From Cuneatibacter sp. NSJ-177 (GTDB lineage Bacteria; Bacillota; Clostridia; Lachnospirales; Lachnospiraceae), in contig NZ_JALIFO010000001.1 of assembly GCF_022867805.1 (NCBI RefSeq), positions 372,001 through 436,000 of the forward strand: a DNA stretch of 64,000 nt, read 5' to 3'. The notes beneath the pieces were generated by a model, which worked only from the letters and a program-made list of their open reading frames with translations, made no database searches and was not told the origin of the DNA. Below, in pieces: positions 33,727 to 43,273 of this stretch. Within the stretch, counting starts at the first letter, position 1, and every line of letters starts with the position of its first letter. The translations under genes and the position numbers were made by a program.

Positions 33727-34577
33727 AGATATTAGTTCTGGGCTGTAACGGCATGGCTGGCCACTTGATCAGCCTTTATCTTAAGGAACAAGGCCATGAT
33801 GTCCTAGGCTTCGCAAGGACGAAATCGATTCTGGTGGACTCCGTTGCCGGTGATGCAATGGATGCCGGTTTTATCAAAGAACTTGTTGGCGTCAATCAAT
33901 TCGATAGCATCATAAACTGTATTGGGCTTCTCAATCAATTCGCAGAGAATAATAAAGCCAAAGCTGCCTATTTAAACGGCTATTTCCCGCATTATCTGGC
34001 CCAGATCACAGAAGGCACCAAGACGCAGGTGATACACATGAGCACGGACTGCGTGTTTTCTGGAAAACGAGGGCAGTATACAGAGGACGATCTGAGGGAC
34101 GGCGCCACCTTCTATGACCGCTCTAAGGCGCTGGGAGAGATTGATGACGATAAAAATTTGACTCTTCGGCAGTCTATTGTCGGCCCAGACATGAAGGCAT
34201 CAGGCATTGGCCTGCTGAATTGGTTTATGCAGCAGAGTGGAAGTGTATCGGGGTATACAGGAGCTATCTGGACCGGGCAGACCACGCTTCAACTTGCGAA
34301 GATGATGGAGACCTCTATGAAAGAAAAGGCTCACGGCCTGTACAACGCCGTGCCGGACGCTTGGATTTCGAAGTGTAATCTTCTTAAACTATTTAACAAA
34401 TATATGAGAAAAAGTGAGATTGAGGTTATTCCGGTGGACAAGATGGCTACAGATAAGTCGCTGAAGCGCACACGGTTTGAGTTTGATTATCAAATACCAA
34501 ACTATGAGCAGATGGTTTCGGAGCTTGCAGATTGGATGAAAGCTCACAAGGAACTTTATCCTCACTATAGGCTTTAG
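33723..34577 (+). CDS. RmlD-like SDR (dTDP-4-keto-rhamnose reductase family)
   Basis: A 284-residue reductase. ILVLGCNGMAGHLISLYL is the NAD(P) loop, MSTDCVFSGKRG and the following YTEDD are the RmlD hallmark, and YDRSKALGE holds the catalytic YxxxK. Unlike CapF, there is no C-terminal cupin domain. The closest functional match is the WbvR-type enzyme, which reduces the 4-keto sugar from the preceding dehydratase to UDP-L-RhaNAc. No 2-epimerase (WbvD/FnlC type) is present, so further conversion to L-QuiNAc or L-FucNAc is not expected here. Its start overlaps the previous stop (ATGA). Confidence 0.88.
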   Translation: MKILVLGCNGMAGHLISLYLKEQGHDVLGFARTKSILVDSVAGDAMDAGFIKELVGVNQFDSIINCIGLLNQFAENNKAKAAYLNGYFPHYLAQITEGTKTQVIHMSTDCVFSGKRGQYTEDDLRDGATFYDRSKALGEIDDDKNLTLRQSIVGPDMKASGIGLLNWFMQQSGSVSGYTGAIWTGQTTLQLAKMMETSMKEKAHGLYNAVPDAWISKCNLLKLFNKYMRKSEIEVIPVDKMATDKSLKRTRFEFDYQIPNYEQMVSELADWMKAHKELYPHYRL

Positions 34578-34640
34578 TGGAACAGTTTATTACTTAAAAG
34601 ACTCGGAAGAGTTTAGTAATTAGCAAGAAAGGATGTATTT

Positions 34641-35357
34641 ATGGCAAATATAGGATTGTTAATAGCTGGTGGTTCTGGCAACCGCATGCATCAGGATATC
34701 CCGAAACAGTTTCTTACAGTAAACGAACGGCCTGTTATTGTGTATACGCTTGAAGTGTTTGAAAAGCATCCGGAAATTGATGCGATTGCGGTTGTATGTA
34801 TTGAGGGCTGGGAACAGGTGCTTTGGGCATATGCGAAGCAGTTTAATATCACGAAGCTCCAGTACGTTGTTCCGGGAGGAAAAAATGGTCAGGATTCTAT
34901 CCGTAACGGAGTATATGAATTGGAAAAACACTACGCACCAGAGGATATTGTCCTGATCCATGATGCAATCCGTCCGATGGTGAGCGCAGAGATCATTTCG
35001 GACAATATTCGGGTTGCGAGAGAGTTCGGTAATGCTATTACAGTAATTCCTTGTGCAGAAGCTATGATGCAAACGGAAGATGGAGTAATGTCTGTTGGCT
35101 CTTATCCAAGGGATCGTCTTAAGAGGACACAGACGCCGCAAGCTTTCCGCATGGGGGATATCTGCGACCTTCATAGAAGAGCACTTGAAGCTGGTATCAC
35201 GAACTCTATTGCTTCCTGTACACTTAAGATTGAGATGGGGGAACAGGTGTATTTCTCTGCTGGCTCTGAGAAGAATATCAAATTAACGACGGTGGAAGAC
35301 ATTGATATTTTCAAAGCTCTTTTGGTAGCAAAGAGATCTGATTGGCTGAAAGACTAA
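34641..35357 (+). CDS. IspD/TarI-like CTP:polyol-phosphate cytidylyltransferase
   Basis: A 238-residue nucleotidyltransferase. The N-terminal GLLIAGGSGNRMHQDIPKQF binds CTP, GGKNGQDSIRNG and VLIHDAIRPMV are family motifs, and DRLKRTQTPQAFR is the substrate-side loop. It is closer to TarI/Bcs1 than to the housekeeping IspD, given its place in a capsule operon with LicD. It would make a CDP-activated polyol phosphate (CDP-ribitol or a related pentitol). The upstream gap (about 60 bases) contains AGAAAGGATG before the start. It begins the polyol-phosphate module that runs through the LicD gene. Confidence 0.88.
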   Translation: MANIGLLIAGGSGNRMHQDIPKQFLTVNERPVIVYTLEVFEKHPEIDAIAVVCIEGWEQVLWAYAKQFNITKLQYVVPGGKNGQDSIRNGVYELEKHYAPEDIVLIHDAIRPMVSAEIISDNIRVAREFGNAITVIPCAEAMMQTEDGVMSVGSYPRDRLKRTQTPQAFRMGDICDLHRRALEAGITNSIASCTLKIEMGEQVYFSAGSEKNIKLTTVEDIDIFKALLVAKRSDWLKD

Positions 35358-35361
35358 GACG

Positions 35362-36426
35362 ATGAGCATATACGATAGCAACCTTTGGATATCGGATCTG
35401 GATGAGACAAAAGATACGCTGCCGGAGCTAGAAACCCTCACCAGCAAAAATGTATTGATTACAGGCTGTACAGGGCTGATCTGCTCCGCGGTCGTTGATG
35501 TCTTGATTCGATGGAATGAAACCCATAGAGAAAAAATCACCATACTGGCAGCCGGAAGAAATGAGAAGAAGATAGCAGAGCGTTTCTCTCCATATTACAA
35601 AGAAGATTGGTTTATCTTTGTTCCCTATGATGCTTTATCGACAAAGAACGCATGGAACCTCTCTTGTGACTATATCATTCACGGAGCCAGCAACGCCTCT
35701 CCCAACAAGATCGTAAAAGAGCCTGTGGAAACTATGCTAGGCAACTTTGTCGGTATGAAATATCTGCTGGATTATGCGAAGGAGAAGGGAACAAAGCGTG
35801 TCCTCTATATCTCTAGTTCAGAGGTTTACGGGAGGAAAGAAGGTGATCAACCGTTTAAAACAGATGAGTACGGCTATATCGATCTTTTGAATTCACGCAG
35901 CTCTTATTCCGTTGGTAAACGTGCTGCTGAAACACTTTGCTCATCCTATGCGGATGAGTACGGAGTTGAGTCGGTCATTATTCGTCCAGGACATATCTAC
36001 GGTCCAACTGCGGTAGAATCTGATAATCGAGTATCTTCCGCATGGGCGTATTCAGTTGCCCATGGCGAGGACATCGTTATGAAGAGCGACGGTTCCCAAA
36101 TTCGGAGCTACTGTTATTGCTTGGACAGTGCATCTGCAATTCTGAAAGTGTTGTTGAAGGGGGAGAATGTACATGCCTATAACATCTCAAACCCGGATTC
36201 AATTATCAATATTCGTGGAGTGGCAGAAATATTGGCGAGATCTGCAGGTGTAGAGCTGAAAATGGAATTTCCGACGGAAGCAGAGAGAAAAGGATTTAAT
36301 CCTATGAGCAATTCGTCACTCAACAGTACGGAACTTTTGAGTCTAGGCTGGAAGGGACTATTCAATGCTGAACGTGGCTTTTCTCACACAGTTGAGATTT
36401 TAAAAGAAATAATCGAAAGAGGGTGA
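35362..36426 (+). CDS. NAD-dependent epimerase/dehydratase (SDR)
   Basis: A 354-residue extended SDR. The nucleotide loop is VLITGCTGLICSAVVDVL, SSSEVYGRKEG follows the catalytic serine region, and SSYSVGKRAAE holds the YxxxK pair. An RPGHIYGP segment contacts the nucleotide part of the substrate. It resembles UDP-sugar epimerases or decarboxylases, but its place between a TarI-like cytidylyltransferase and an AraD-like enzyme suggests it could act on a pentose-derived or CDP-linked intermediate. The function is open. It starts 4 bases after the previous stop. Confidence 0.8.
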   Translation: MSIYDSNLWISDLDETKDTLPELETLTSKNVLITGCTGLICSAVVDVLIRWNETHREKITILAAGRNEKKIAERFSPYYKEDWFIFVPYDALSTKNAWNLSCDYIIHGASNASPNKIVKEPVETMLGNFVGMKYLLDYAKEKGTKRVLYISSSEVYGRKEGDQPFKTDEYGYIDLLNSRSSYSVGKRAAETLCSSYADEYGVESVIIRPGHIYGPTAVESDNRVSSAWAYSVAHGEDIVMKSDGSQIRSYCYCLDSASAILKVLLKGENVHAYNISNPDSIINIRGVAEILARSAGVELKMEFPTEAERKGFNPMSNSSLNSTELLSLGWKGLFNAERGFSHTVEILKEIIERG

Positions 36427-36430
36427 ATAG

Positions 36431-37132
36431 ATGCTGAAAGAGTTAAAGGAACAGGTCTGTAGAGCAAATCTGGAATTGGTCAGGCGTGGTGTTGTAATCT
36501 ATACATGGGGCAATGTCAGTGGGATTAACCGCGAGAAAGGGCTTATAGTAATTAAGCCATCCGGAGTGGATTACGATGGTATGGAGCCAGAGGATATGGT
36601 TGTGGTAGATTTGGAGAGTGGTGAGACGATAGAAGGCAGTTGGAATCCTTCTTCTGACACCAAGACCCATCTTGAACTTTATAGGGCATTTCCATCTATC
36701 GGAGGCATCACACACACGCATTCAATTAACGCCGTTGCATTTGCTCAGGCGGGACTTGACATTCCGGCCCTTGGAACAACTCACGCAGATTATTTCTATG
36801 GGGCAATTCCATGTACGAGAGAATTGTCAAAAGGAGAGGTAGAAGAAGCATACGAGTCAAACACTGGCAAGAGTATCGTGGAGTGCATCAAAGAACGTGG
36901 AATTGACCCGTTGGCAGTTCCCGGTATTATCGTGAAAAACCACGGTCCGTTCAGTTGGGGAAAGGATGCTGCAGTTTCAGTCTATCACGCAGTAGTGATG
37001 GAAGCTATATCTGAAATGGCAATAAAAACATTACTGTTAAATCCGCAGGCTTCAATGGCACAATATGTTTGTGATAAGCATTATATGAGAAAACATGGTC
37101 CAAACGCATATTATGGACAGGGGAAGAAGTAA
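36431..37132 (+). CDS. L-ribulose-5-phosphate 4-epimerase-like class II aldolase
   Basis: A 233-residue class II aldolase/adducin family protein. [13 protein letters not shown], the [11 protein letters not shown] loop, [30 protein letters not shown] and [10 protein letters not shown] match AraD/UlaF closely, giving the histidine ligands for zinc. It interconverts L-ribulose-5-phosphate and D-xylulose-5-phosphate. A catabolic enzyme of this kind is unusual in a capsule locus; here it likely supplies a pentulose phosphate to be reduced and activated by the neighbouring enzymes. It starts 4 bases after the SDR stop and ends at the LicD start. Confidence 0.9.
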   Translation: MLKELKEQVCRANLELVRRGVVIYTWGNVSGINREKGLIVIKPSGVDYDGMEPEDMVVVDLESGETIEGSWNPSSDTKTHLELYRAFPSIGGITHTHSINAVAFAQAGLDIPALGTTHADYFYGAIPCTRELSKGEVEEAYESNTGKSIVECIKERGIDPLAVPGIIVKNHGPFSWGKDAAVSVYHAVVMEAISEMAIKTLLLNPQASMAQYVCDKHYMRKHGPNAYYGQGKK

Positions 37133-37960
37133 ATGGGTGATCTGGAAACCAATAGAGCTACCGTGAAGAAAATACAGAAAATTGTTTTTGAGATTATGTG
37201 CGTAATTGATGAATTCTGCAAAGAAAATGATATCACATATTTTCTCTCTGGCGGGACATGCTTAGGCGCAGTTCGTCACCAAGGGTTTATTCCTTGGGAT
37301 GATGATGCTGATATAATGATGCCGCGAAAGGACTATGAAAAATTTATAACATTGTTTGCACAGAAGCATCCAGAGCGATATGAAATCGGTGCATTAACGT
37401 GTGACCAGAATTGGAAAACAAAACATGCTAAAGTTTGGGATAAAAACACGGTTTTAAAGAACAAACTGATAAACGTGAAAGATATAGGTGTATTTATTGA
37501 TATTCTACCGATTGATGGCTTGCCGAATAATGCAATGCAGCGCAAGATCCATTACAAATACTCAAAGATGATATGTGCACTTGGAAACTCTTGTATAAAG
37601 ACACGTTTTTATGGAGAAGGCAATCAATTCATAAAAAAGGCTGTGCATTTAATTACTAAACACATGGATTCAAGAATTTTCTTCAAATGGATGAATAAAA
37701 ACGCAAGTAAGTATGACTTCGATAATTCAAAATACGTCGGTGCTATCATGGCAGCACATTATGGGGAACGAGAGACAATCCAGAAAGAACTAATGGACAA
37801 GCCAGTATTCCTATATTTTGAAGGGAGAACTTTTCCGGTTCCAGTGGGTTATGAGACCTACCTTTCAAATCTCTATGACGACTATATGAAAATCCCAGAA
37901 GGCGCTGAGGAGCAAGGATATGAGCATTTGGTAAACTGGGAATTGAATATAAGGGATTAA
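37133..37960 (+). CDS. LicD family phosphotransferase
   Basis: A 275-residue LicD protein. The fold signature is [20 protein letters not shown] followed by [16 protein letters not shown], with the metal-binding [17 protein letters not shown] is another family segment, and the end carries [18 protein letters not shown]. LicD enzymes transfer phosphocholine or polyol phosphates from CDP donors to sugars. With the TarI-like cytidylyltransferase just upstream, a CDP-polyol donor is likely. It begins one base after the AraD-like stop; GGGGAAG lies upstream. Base composition drops to AT-rich from here on. Confidence 0.92.
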   Translation: MGDLETNRATVKKIQKIVFEIMCVIDEFCKENDITYFLSGGTCLGAVRHQGFIPWDDDADIMMPRKDYEKFITLFAQKHPERYEIGALTCDQNWKTKHAKVWDKNTVLKNKLINVKDIGVFIDILPIDGLPNNAMQRKIHYKYSKMICALGNSCIKTRFYGEGNQFIKKAVHLITKHMDSRIFFKWMNKNASKYDFDNSKYVGAIMAAHYGERETIQKELMDKPVFLYFEGRTFPVPVGYETYLSNLYDDYMKIPEGAEEQGYEHLVNWELNIRD

Positions 37961-38026
37961 ACAGATTTAGAAAGATTATTTGTGGAATCACTATTCATAT
38001 CATTTCTATATTCTGAGGTAAATAGT

Positions 38027-39034
38027 ATGAACGAAGAAATAGATTTTGTCCTGACATATTTGAATCCAAATGATGTTGAATGGCAGGCTGAAAAAAATAA
38101 GTTTATTCCTGGAGAAATGGCGGATGTTAATCCAAATAGATATAGAGAGTGGAATAACCTTCAGTATTTTTTTAGAGGGGTTGAAAAATATGCTCCTTGG
38201 GTAAGAAAAGTACATGTTGTTACTTGTGGTCATGTGCCTGAATGGTTAAATACGAATCATCCAAAAGTAAATATTGTAAAACATAAAGATTATATTCCTG
38301 CTGATTGGTTACCAACATTCAGTAGTCGTTGTATTGATATGAATTTTCATAGAATACCGGAATTGGCCGAACACTTTGTGTATTTTAATGACGATATGTT
38401 CATAACAAATCCTGTCGAACCAGAGGATTTTTTTAAAGATGGGAAGCCTTGTGATACAGCAATTCTCGTCCCAAATCAATTGAAAGTGTCTGGTTGTATT
38501 GCATTGCATTTAGCTCCAGTGGTGGACACTGCTGTGATAAATAGTCATTTTGACCTGAAGAAAACGGTAAGACAGAAACGATCCAACTGGATTTCTACAA
38601 AATATGGACGGTCTGTTATCAGATCTATGTTTTTAATGTCGTATCCTAAGTTTTGTGGATTTAAACCAAATCATTTACCATACTCATATTTGAAAAGTAC
38701 ATACCAAACAGTGTGGAATGAAGAAGCGCAGCTTTGTACATTGGCTTCCTCCCATAGATTCCGCGAAGTAATCGATGTGAATCATTGGATTTTTACATAT
38801 TGGCAATATGCTACAAATCAGTTCTATCCAAGAAAAGTCAATGATGGATATTGCTTTCAGCTTCGGAATGTTAAAGATGCGGAAAAAGCTAAAAAATCGA
38901 TATTAGCAAAAAGATATAAGTTGGTCTGTTTGAATGATACACTTGAAGATAACTCATCATTTGAGACAATCTCTAATTGCGTAAATATGGCTTTGAAAAC
39001 GATACTCGATCAAAAATCTATGTTCGAGCAATGA
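38027..39034 (+). CDS. Stealth family capsule phosphotransferase
   Basis: A 335-residue Stealth protein. Conserved region 1 is EEIDFVLTYLNPNDVEW. Region 2 runs from YREWNNLQYFFRGVEKYAPW through VRKVHVVTCGHVPEWLN to the LPTFSSRCIDMNFHRIPELA and YFNDDMFI block. Region 3 is NEEAQLCT and region 4 the late HWIFTYWQYATNQF. Stealth enzymes transfer hexose-1-phosphates (or sugar phosphates) and make phosphodiester-linked capsules. ATG 38027 has GAGG 8 bases upstream. Together with LicD it points to a phosphate-rich polymer. Confidence 0.92.
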   Translation: MNEEIDFVLTYLNPNDVEWQAEKNKFIPGEMADVNPNRYREWNNLQYFFRGVEKYAPWVRKVHVVTCGHVPEWLNTNHPKVNIVKHKDYIPADWLPTFSSRCIDMNFHRIPELAEHFVYFNDDMFITNPVEPEDFFKDGKPCDTAILVPNQLKVSGCIALHLAPVVDTAVINSHFDLKKTVRQKRSNWISTKYGRSVIRSMFLMSYPKFCGFKPNHLPYSYLKSTYQTVWNEEAQLCTLASSHRFREVIDVNHWIFTYWQYATNQFYPRKVNDGYCFQLRNVKDAEKAKKSILAKRYKLVCLNDTLEDNSSFETISNCVNMALKTILDQKSMFEQ

Positions 39035-39098
39035 GATAAATAGATATTAATAATTGCTCACAAGCCGAGAAGGATGATTAAAAAGGAGAATCCCCCTT

Positions 39099-40415
39099 AT
39101 GCATTATATATATTTGTTCCTTTTAATTATAATATGTGTTTTTTCATATAAACATGAGAGAAATGTTTATAATCCGGTTTTTTTATTTAGCGGCGTGTGG
39201 GCTATTGCTATGTTTCTGTCTGGATTGTGTTTATATGATCTAAAGGAAACATCTTCTTACGCATACTCCTTGGCGTTTATTGGGGTTGTATTCTTTTGTT
39301 TGGGGGCAATGATCCGAAACAGGTTCAAGTTTAAATCTAGGAAAATTGCTGGTATTAATACGGCAAATGATTATGATTTAAATTTTGGCTTTTTAATTGC
39401 TTTTTATACACTGGTTGTGATCTTTACAGCATATCTAGCATCCATTTCAATTTCTCTCTTGATGAGAGGAGGTTCAATGGATGTCATAAGAAACAATTAC
39501 AATGATGTAGAAGCCGGTGTGATTGTAAGTAGCAATCTGGTGTTCGTAATAGAAAATTTTATTGTAGAAGCGGCTGTATTTGCTTCAGTAGCATTGATTC
39601 CTATCGTTACTACTTACAAAAAAAGCATTAAAAAATATATTTTATTAATAGAATTAGTGGTACTGCAAGTCTCATTTATATTTGTTTCAGGAGCTCGTTC
39701 GTTTTTGATTGACGTTGCGCTGTTGTTCGGGGTCTATATCGTAATGAATAAATCACTGTCGAGTCGATTTAAGCACTATTTCAACAAAATACCTCGATTT
39801 CTGTTTGTTTTAATCGCTGTTGGCGGAATCATTATCGTCGGATACATGACCATCTTAAGAAAGGGGGACGAAAGACCGTTAGCCTATGAAATATATAGAT
39901 ATATTTCGCTTGCTTTCCCATTGTTTGATACAAGGCTTCACAGTCATGACCCATCTACTTTTACACATGGATGGACCTTGCTTCATGGTTTTGTAAAAAC
40001 TCCGTTCTTCATCTTCAGAAAACTAACACATATTCCATGGCCAGCCGGTTTGACAAATGCCTCCAATTTAATATCCGCCAATAATGATTATTACTTTGTA
40101 GGCGGAGGCTTTGGCGGACGCGGAGGATATGTCAACTCATTCGTTACAGCTTTTTATTATATGTATATGGACTTTGGTATTATTGGCATCATAGTTGAGT
40201 CATTTATGTATGGGTATTTTTGCCAGTCCTGTTATAAAAAAGTGATAAACAACCCGAATAGGAGAACACAAGCATTTTATCTGCTGGTAGCAATCGGTCT
40301 TCTCCTTTCTTTCGCCCGGTCGTTTTTTACTGCTCATCGCTATGTCAATGCTTTTATCATATTGTTTTTCGCTTTTGTGGAGGCAAAGGAAACTTTGGGA
40401 GATAATAAGCGTTGA
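39099..40415 (+). CDS. Wzy-like oligosaccharide repeat-unit polymerase
   Basis: A 438-residue membrane protein with about eleven hydrophobic helices and a charged extracytoplasmic loop (about residues 255-340: ERPLAYEIYRYISLAFPLFD to FVGGGFGGRGGYVN). This profile, plus its place next to a flippase, is the normal basis for naming Wzy, whose sequence is poorly conserved. It would join lipid-linked repeats outside the membrane. AAAAGGAG lies upstream of the ATG. The coding DNA is very AT-rich compared with the flanks. Confidence 0.8.
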   Translation: MHYIYLFLLIIICVFSYKHERNVYNPVFLFSGVWAIAMFLSGLCLYDLKETSSYAYSLAFIGVVFFCLGAMIRNRFKFKSRKIAGINTANDYDLNFGFLIAFYTLVVIFTAYLASISISLLMRGGSMDVIRNNYNDVEAGVIVSSNLVFVIENFIVEAAVFASVALIPIVTTYKKSIKKYILLIELVVLQVSFIFVSGARSFLIDVALLFGVYIVMNKSLSSRFKHYFNKIPRFLFVLIAVGGIIIVGYMTILRKGDERPLAYEIYRYISLAFPLFDTRLHSHDPSTFTHGWTLLHGFVKTPFFIFRKLTHIPWPAGLTNASNLISANNDYYFVGGGFGGRGGYVNSFVTAFYYMYMDFGIIGIIVESFMYGYFCQSCYKKVINNPNRRTQAFYLLVAIGLLLSFARSFFTAHRYVNAFIILFFAFVEAKETLGDNKR

Positions 40416-40452
40416 GATTAGGCCTGGTCTAAAAGAGAAGAAAGGTGATAGA

Positions 40453-41919
40453 TTGGTAAAAGAGACTGGATTGAAAAAAAATTTTCTGTATAGCATGTGC
40501 TATCAGATACTAACCTTGATTTTACCTTTGATAACAGCCCCATATGTTACACGCGTTCTTGGAGCAAAGAGTTTAGGTATTTATTCGAAATCTCAAGCAT
40601 TAGCACATTATTTTCTTCTTTTTACTATGCTTGGCGTAAACAACTATGGCAACCGTGCGATTGCAAGAGTTCGAGATGACAGGGCAAAAGCTAGTAAGAC
40701 TTTTTGGGAGATTTATTCATTCCAAATTCTAACGGCAGTTATCGTAACCATTTCATACGGGATCTACTGCATTCAGTTTGCATCAGAGAATCGGCTTATC
40801 TATATTATGCAGGCATTCTATGTCATGTCTGGGTTGATAGATGTGAACTGGTGTTGTTTTGGCATGGAAAAATTCAAACTTACAACAATACGAAGTATGA
40901 GTGTAAGGATATTGACTGCGGTTTCTGTTTTCACCTTAGTTAAAAGCCGTGATGACTTATGGCTTTATACATTTATTCTTTCTTTCAGTTATGTTCTATC
41001 AGGCTTGGTTATTTGGCCGTTTATTAAAAGACATATAGATTTTGTGAAACCTACATGGGCTGGTATGAAACGTCATATAAAGCCAAATCTTGTTCTGTTC
41101 TGGCCAGTGATTGCAATCAGCCTTTACAACATTATGGATAAGCTAATGCTTGGATGGTTCAGCGAAGATGAAGAAGTCGCATTCTATACTTATGCAGAAC
41201 GAATCGTCACCATTCCTACAACGTTGATTCTTGCGCTTGACAATGTAATTATGCCGAAAATGTCTAACCTGTATGCGTCAGAAGGGAAGACAGAAAAAAT
41301 ACGTTATCTGATGGACAATGTGATGCTTTTCGCAATGTTTATGGCTGCAGCGATGGGCTTCGGACTGGCTGGCGTCGCTGATGTATTCGCTCCATGGTTT
41401 TATGGCAGCGCATTCACACGGTGCGGTTATTTTATTCTTATTTTGAGTCCGGTGATTATTGTGAAAGCGTGGGCCGGTGCTTTGCGGACACAGTTTATTA
41501 TACCTACTGGCCGCGATAAGATATATGTAGTTTCTCTGACTGCTGGGGCAGTTGTGAATCTGATTCTTAATACTCTGCTCATACCTCGCATGAATGGGGT
41601 AGGGGCTATAATCGGCACACTAGCAGCGGAATTTGTTGTTTGTTTCATTCAGTTTTTCTGGTGCCGAAAGGATATAGACATCAACAATTACCTGATTAAT
41701 GGCATCAGCTTTTGCATCATCGGAGCTATCATGTTTTTGGTGGTGGAAAATTTATCCTACGTGTGTGAAAATGTTTTGATTACAATGGGGGTACAGGTGT
41801 TTTGCGGGGTAGTTGTATATGTATTTCTCGCTTGCCTATACATGATAAAAATTCGCAAAAATCCTGTCTTGGTGAACGAAGGATTGAAGATGCTGCATAT
41901 TAAATACCAATTTAAATAA
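40453..41919 (+). CDS. Wzx-type polysaccharide flippase
   Basis: A 488-residue MOP-superfamily flippase with about twelve to fourteen membrane helices. The opening LKKNFLYSMCYQILTLILPL followed by ITAPYVTRVLGAKSLGIYSK is the classic Wzx start. It flips undecaprenyl-linked repeat units to the outer face for Wzy. A TTG start at 40453 is preferred (AAAGGTGAT 6 bases upstream); a longer reading from 40342 would overlap the polymerase gene. It belongs to the same AT-rich block. Confidence 0.92.
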   Translation: MVKETGLKKNFLYSMCYQILTLILPLITAPYVTRVLGAKSLGIYSKSQALAHYFLLFTMLGVNNYGNRAIARVRDDRAKASKTFWEIYSFQILTAVIVTISYGIYCIQFASENRLIYIMQAFYVMSGLIDVNWCCFGMEKFKLTTIRSMSVRILTAVSVFTLVKSRDDLWLYTFILSFSYVLSGLVIWPFIKRHIDFVKPTWAGMKRHIKPNLVLFWPVIAISLYNIMDKLMLGWFSEDEEVAFYTYAERIVTIPTTLILALDNVIMPKMSNLYASEGKTEKIRYLMDNVMLFAMFMAAAMGFGLAGVADVFAPWFYGSAFTRCGYFILILSPVIIVKAWAGALRTQFIIPTGRDKIYVVSLTAGAVVNLILNTLLIPRMNGVGAIIGTLAAEFVVCFIQFFWCRKDIDINNYLINGISFCIIGAIMFLVVENLSYVCENVLITMGVQVFCGVVVYVFLACLYMIKIRKNPVLVNEGLKMLHIKYQFK

Positions 41920-41981
41920 GTGAAAGATAGCGCGGAAAATAACAAAAAATCCACAAATAATGTGATAACAAGGGAGATACC

Positions 41982-43016
41982 ATGGCTGGCAATCCATTGG
42001 CAGGCAAGGAAAGAAGGGTAGAATATATTGATTTATTCCGTTCTTTTGGCATTATTTTAATGATCATGGGGCATATCAAGTATGGGAACCATTTTGATAA
42101 GTGGATTCATGCCTTCCATATGCCTATGTTTTTCTTTGTTTCAGGATGGTTTTATAGGAGCCGAGAAGGTGTTTCTGTCGGAGTACAGATTAAGAAAAAG
42201 GTAAATAGTCTGCTCGTGCCATATCTCTTTTTTGAGATTGTCCAATGGCTGATTCTTCTGATTTATATACCAGAGTACCGCAATGCTCAGACACTGTTAC
42301 ATATCTTGACAGAGAACACTTACAAGATTCCGATTGAGAGCGGAACTTTTGGGATTTCACCCATCCCTGGTGCGATGTGGTTTTTAACAGCTATCTTCTT
42401 TATTGAGGCTATCTATATCGTGCTTAACAGAATTCTGGAATGTAGCTGGAAACTGCATATAGCAGTTGTGGTTTTAACTGTGATCGGAATGTTGGCAACG
42501 ATAATCTTCCCCTTTAGGCTTCCATGGGCACTTGATGCCGCATTTGTTGGGATTGGCGTCTTCCACATTGCAAGGATGATTCGAAAAACAAAAGCAAAGA
42601 AGGTGTTGAATCTTAAAATTTGGCCGTCGTTGATGATGGGAGTGATTTTTACAATTCTTATCATGGTCAGTCCAAAGATTAATATGAGAACTGGAAACTA
42701 TGGTTGGTATCTTCCATTTTGGATTAATGCTTTGGGGGCAACAGTGGCTGGGTGGAATCTGTCAAGGTATTTGGAGCAGTTCTTGAACAGATTTGTGCCG
42801 GTTATAGGTAGATGGTTAAAGAACATAGGAAAGAATTCCATTGTGTATCTGTGTTTGAATCAGCTTGTAATTCTAGCTGTGACGAAGGGCTTGGACTTAA
42901 TTGGAGTTGGAGGTTTCATCGCCAAGGTCCCGATTCTGCTTTTTACTATAGCTATCCTGTTTGGTTTTGGGAAGCTGATCGGCAATACAAAATTGAAAGT
43001 GTTAATTGGAAAATGA
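41982..43016 (+). CDS. Acyltransferase 3 family membrane protein
   Basis: A 344-residue membrane protein of the OafA-like group, about ten helices. The N-terminus RRVEYIDLFRSFGIILMIMG ends in the H of MGHIKYG, and FHMPMFFFVSGWFYRSREGV matches the family. It is related to the acyltransferase at 29463 and is probably the second capsule O-acetyltransferase. AAGGGAG precedes the ATG. The stop overlaps the start of a decayed dehydrogenase fragment (ATGA at 43013). Confidence 0.88.
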   Translation: MAGNPLAGKERRVEYIDLFRSFGIILMIMGHIKYGNHFDKWIHAFHMPMFFFVSGWFYRSREGVSVGVQIKKKVNSLLVPYLFFEIVQWLILLIYIPEYRNAQTLLHILTENTYKIPIESGTFGISPIPGAMWFLTAIFFIEAIYIVLNRILECSWKLHIAVVVLTVIGMLATIIFPFRLPWALDAAFVGIGVFHIARMIRKTKAKKVLNLKIWPSLMMGVIFTILIMVSPKINMRTGNYGWYLPFWINALGATVAGWNLSRYLEQFLNRFVPVIGRWLKNIGKNSIVYLCLNQLVILAVTKGLDLIGVGGFIAKVPILLFTIAILFGFGKLIGNTKLKVLIGK

Positions 43017-43234
43017 TTTACGTATGCTATTGTCTGCCCAAGGACATCCCGGTCATCATCTACCAGCTAACGTTGGAGGGCAGCAACATGTTCTTTAACT
43101 CCGCGGTAGTAAACGATCTAGATGAGTTTAAGAAGAAAAGCGACGTAATTGTCGCAAACAGTTCTGACGCAGCGCTGTATGACACCAAGGATAAGATCTA
43201 TACGAGGGATTTGTATAGCGAGATTATCAGTTGA
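43013..43234 (+). pseudogene. UDP-glucose 6-dehydrogenase fragment with internal deletion
   Basis: A 73-residue reading frame made of two separated pieces of a Ugd protein. YCLPKD is the catalytic-cysteine motif of Ugd. It is followed directly by IPVIIYQLTLEGSNMFF and VVNDLDEFKKKSDVIVANS, which align to the C-terminal domain of the intact gene just downstream ([36 protein letters not shown]). About 90-100 residues between these parts are missing, as is the N-terminal domain. The DNA has diverged from the intact copy, so it is a remnant of another allele, not a recent duplication. Confidence 0.85.
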
Positions 43235-43273
43235 GAGTTAAAATCAAATGATTACCGAGAGGAAGAAATATGT

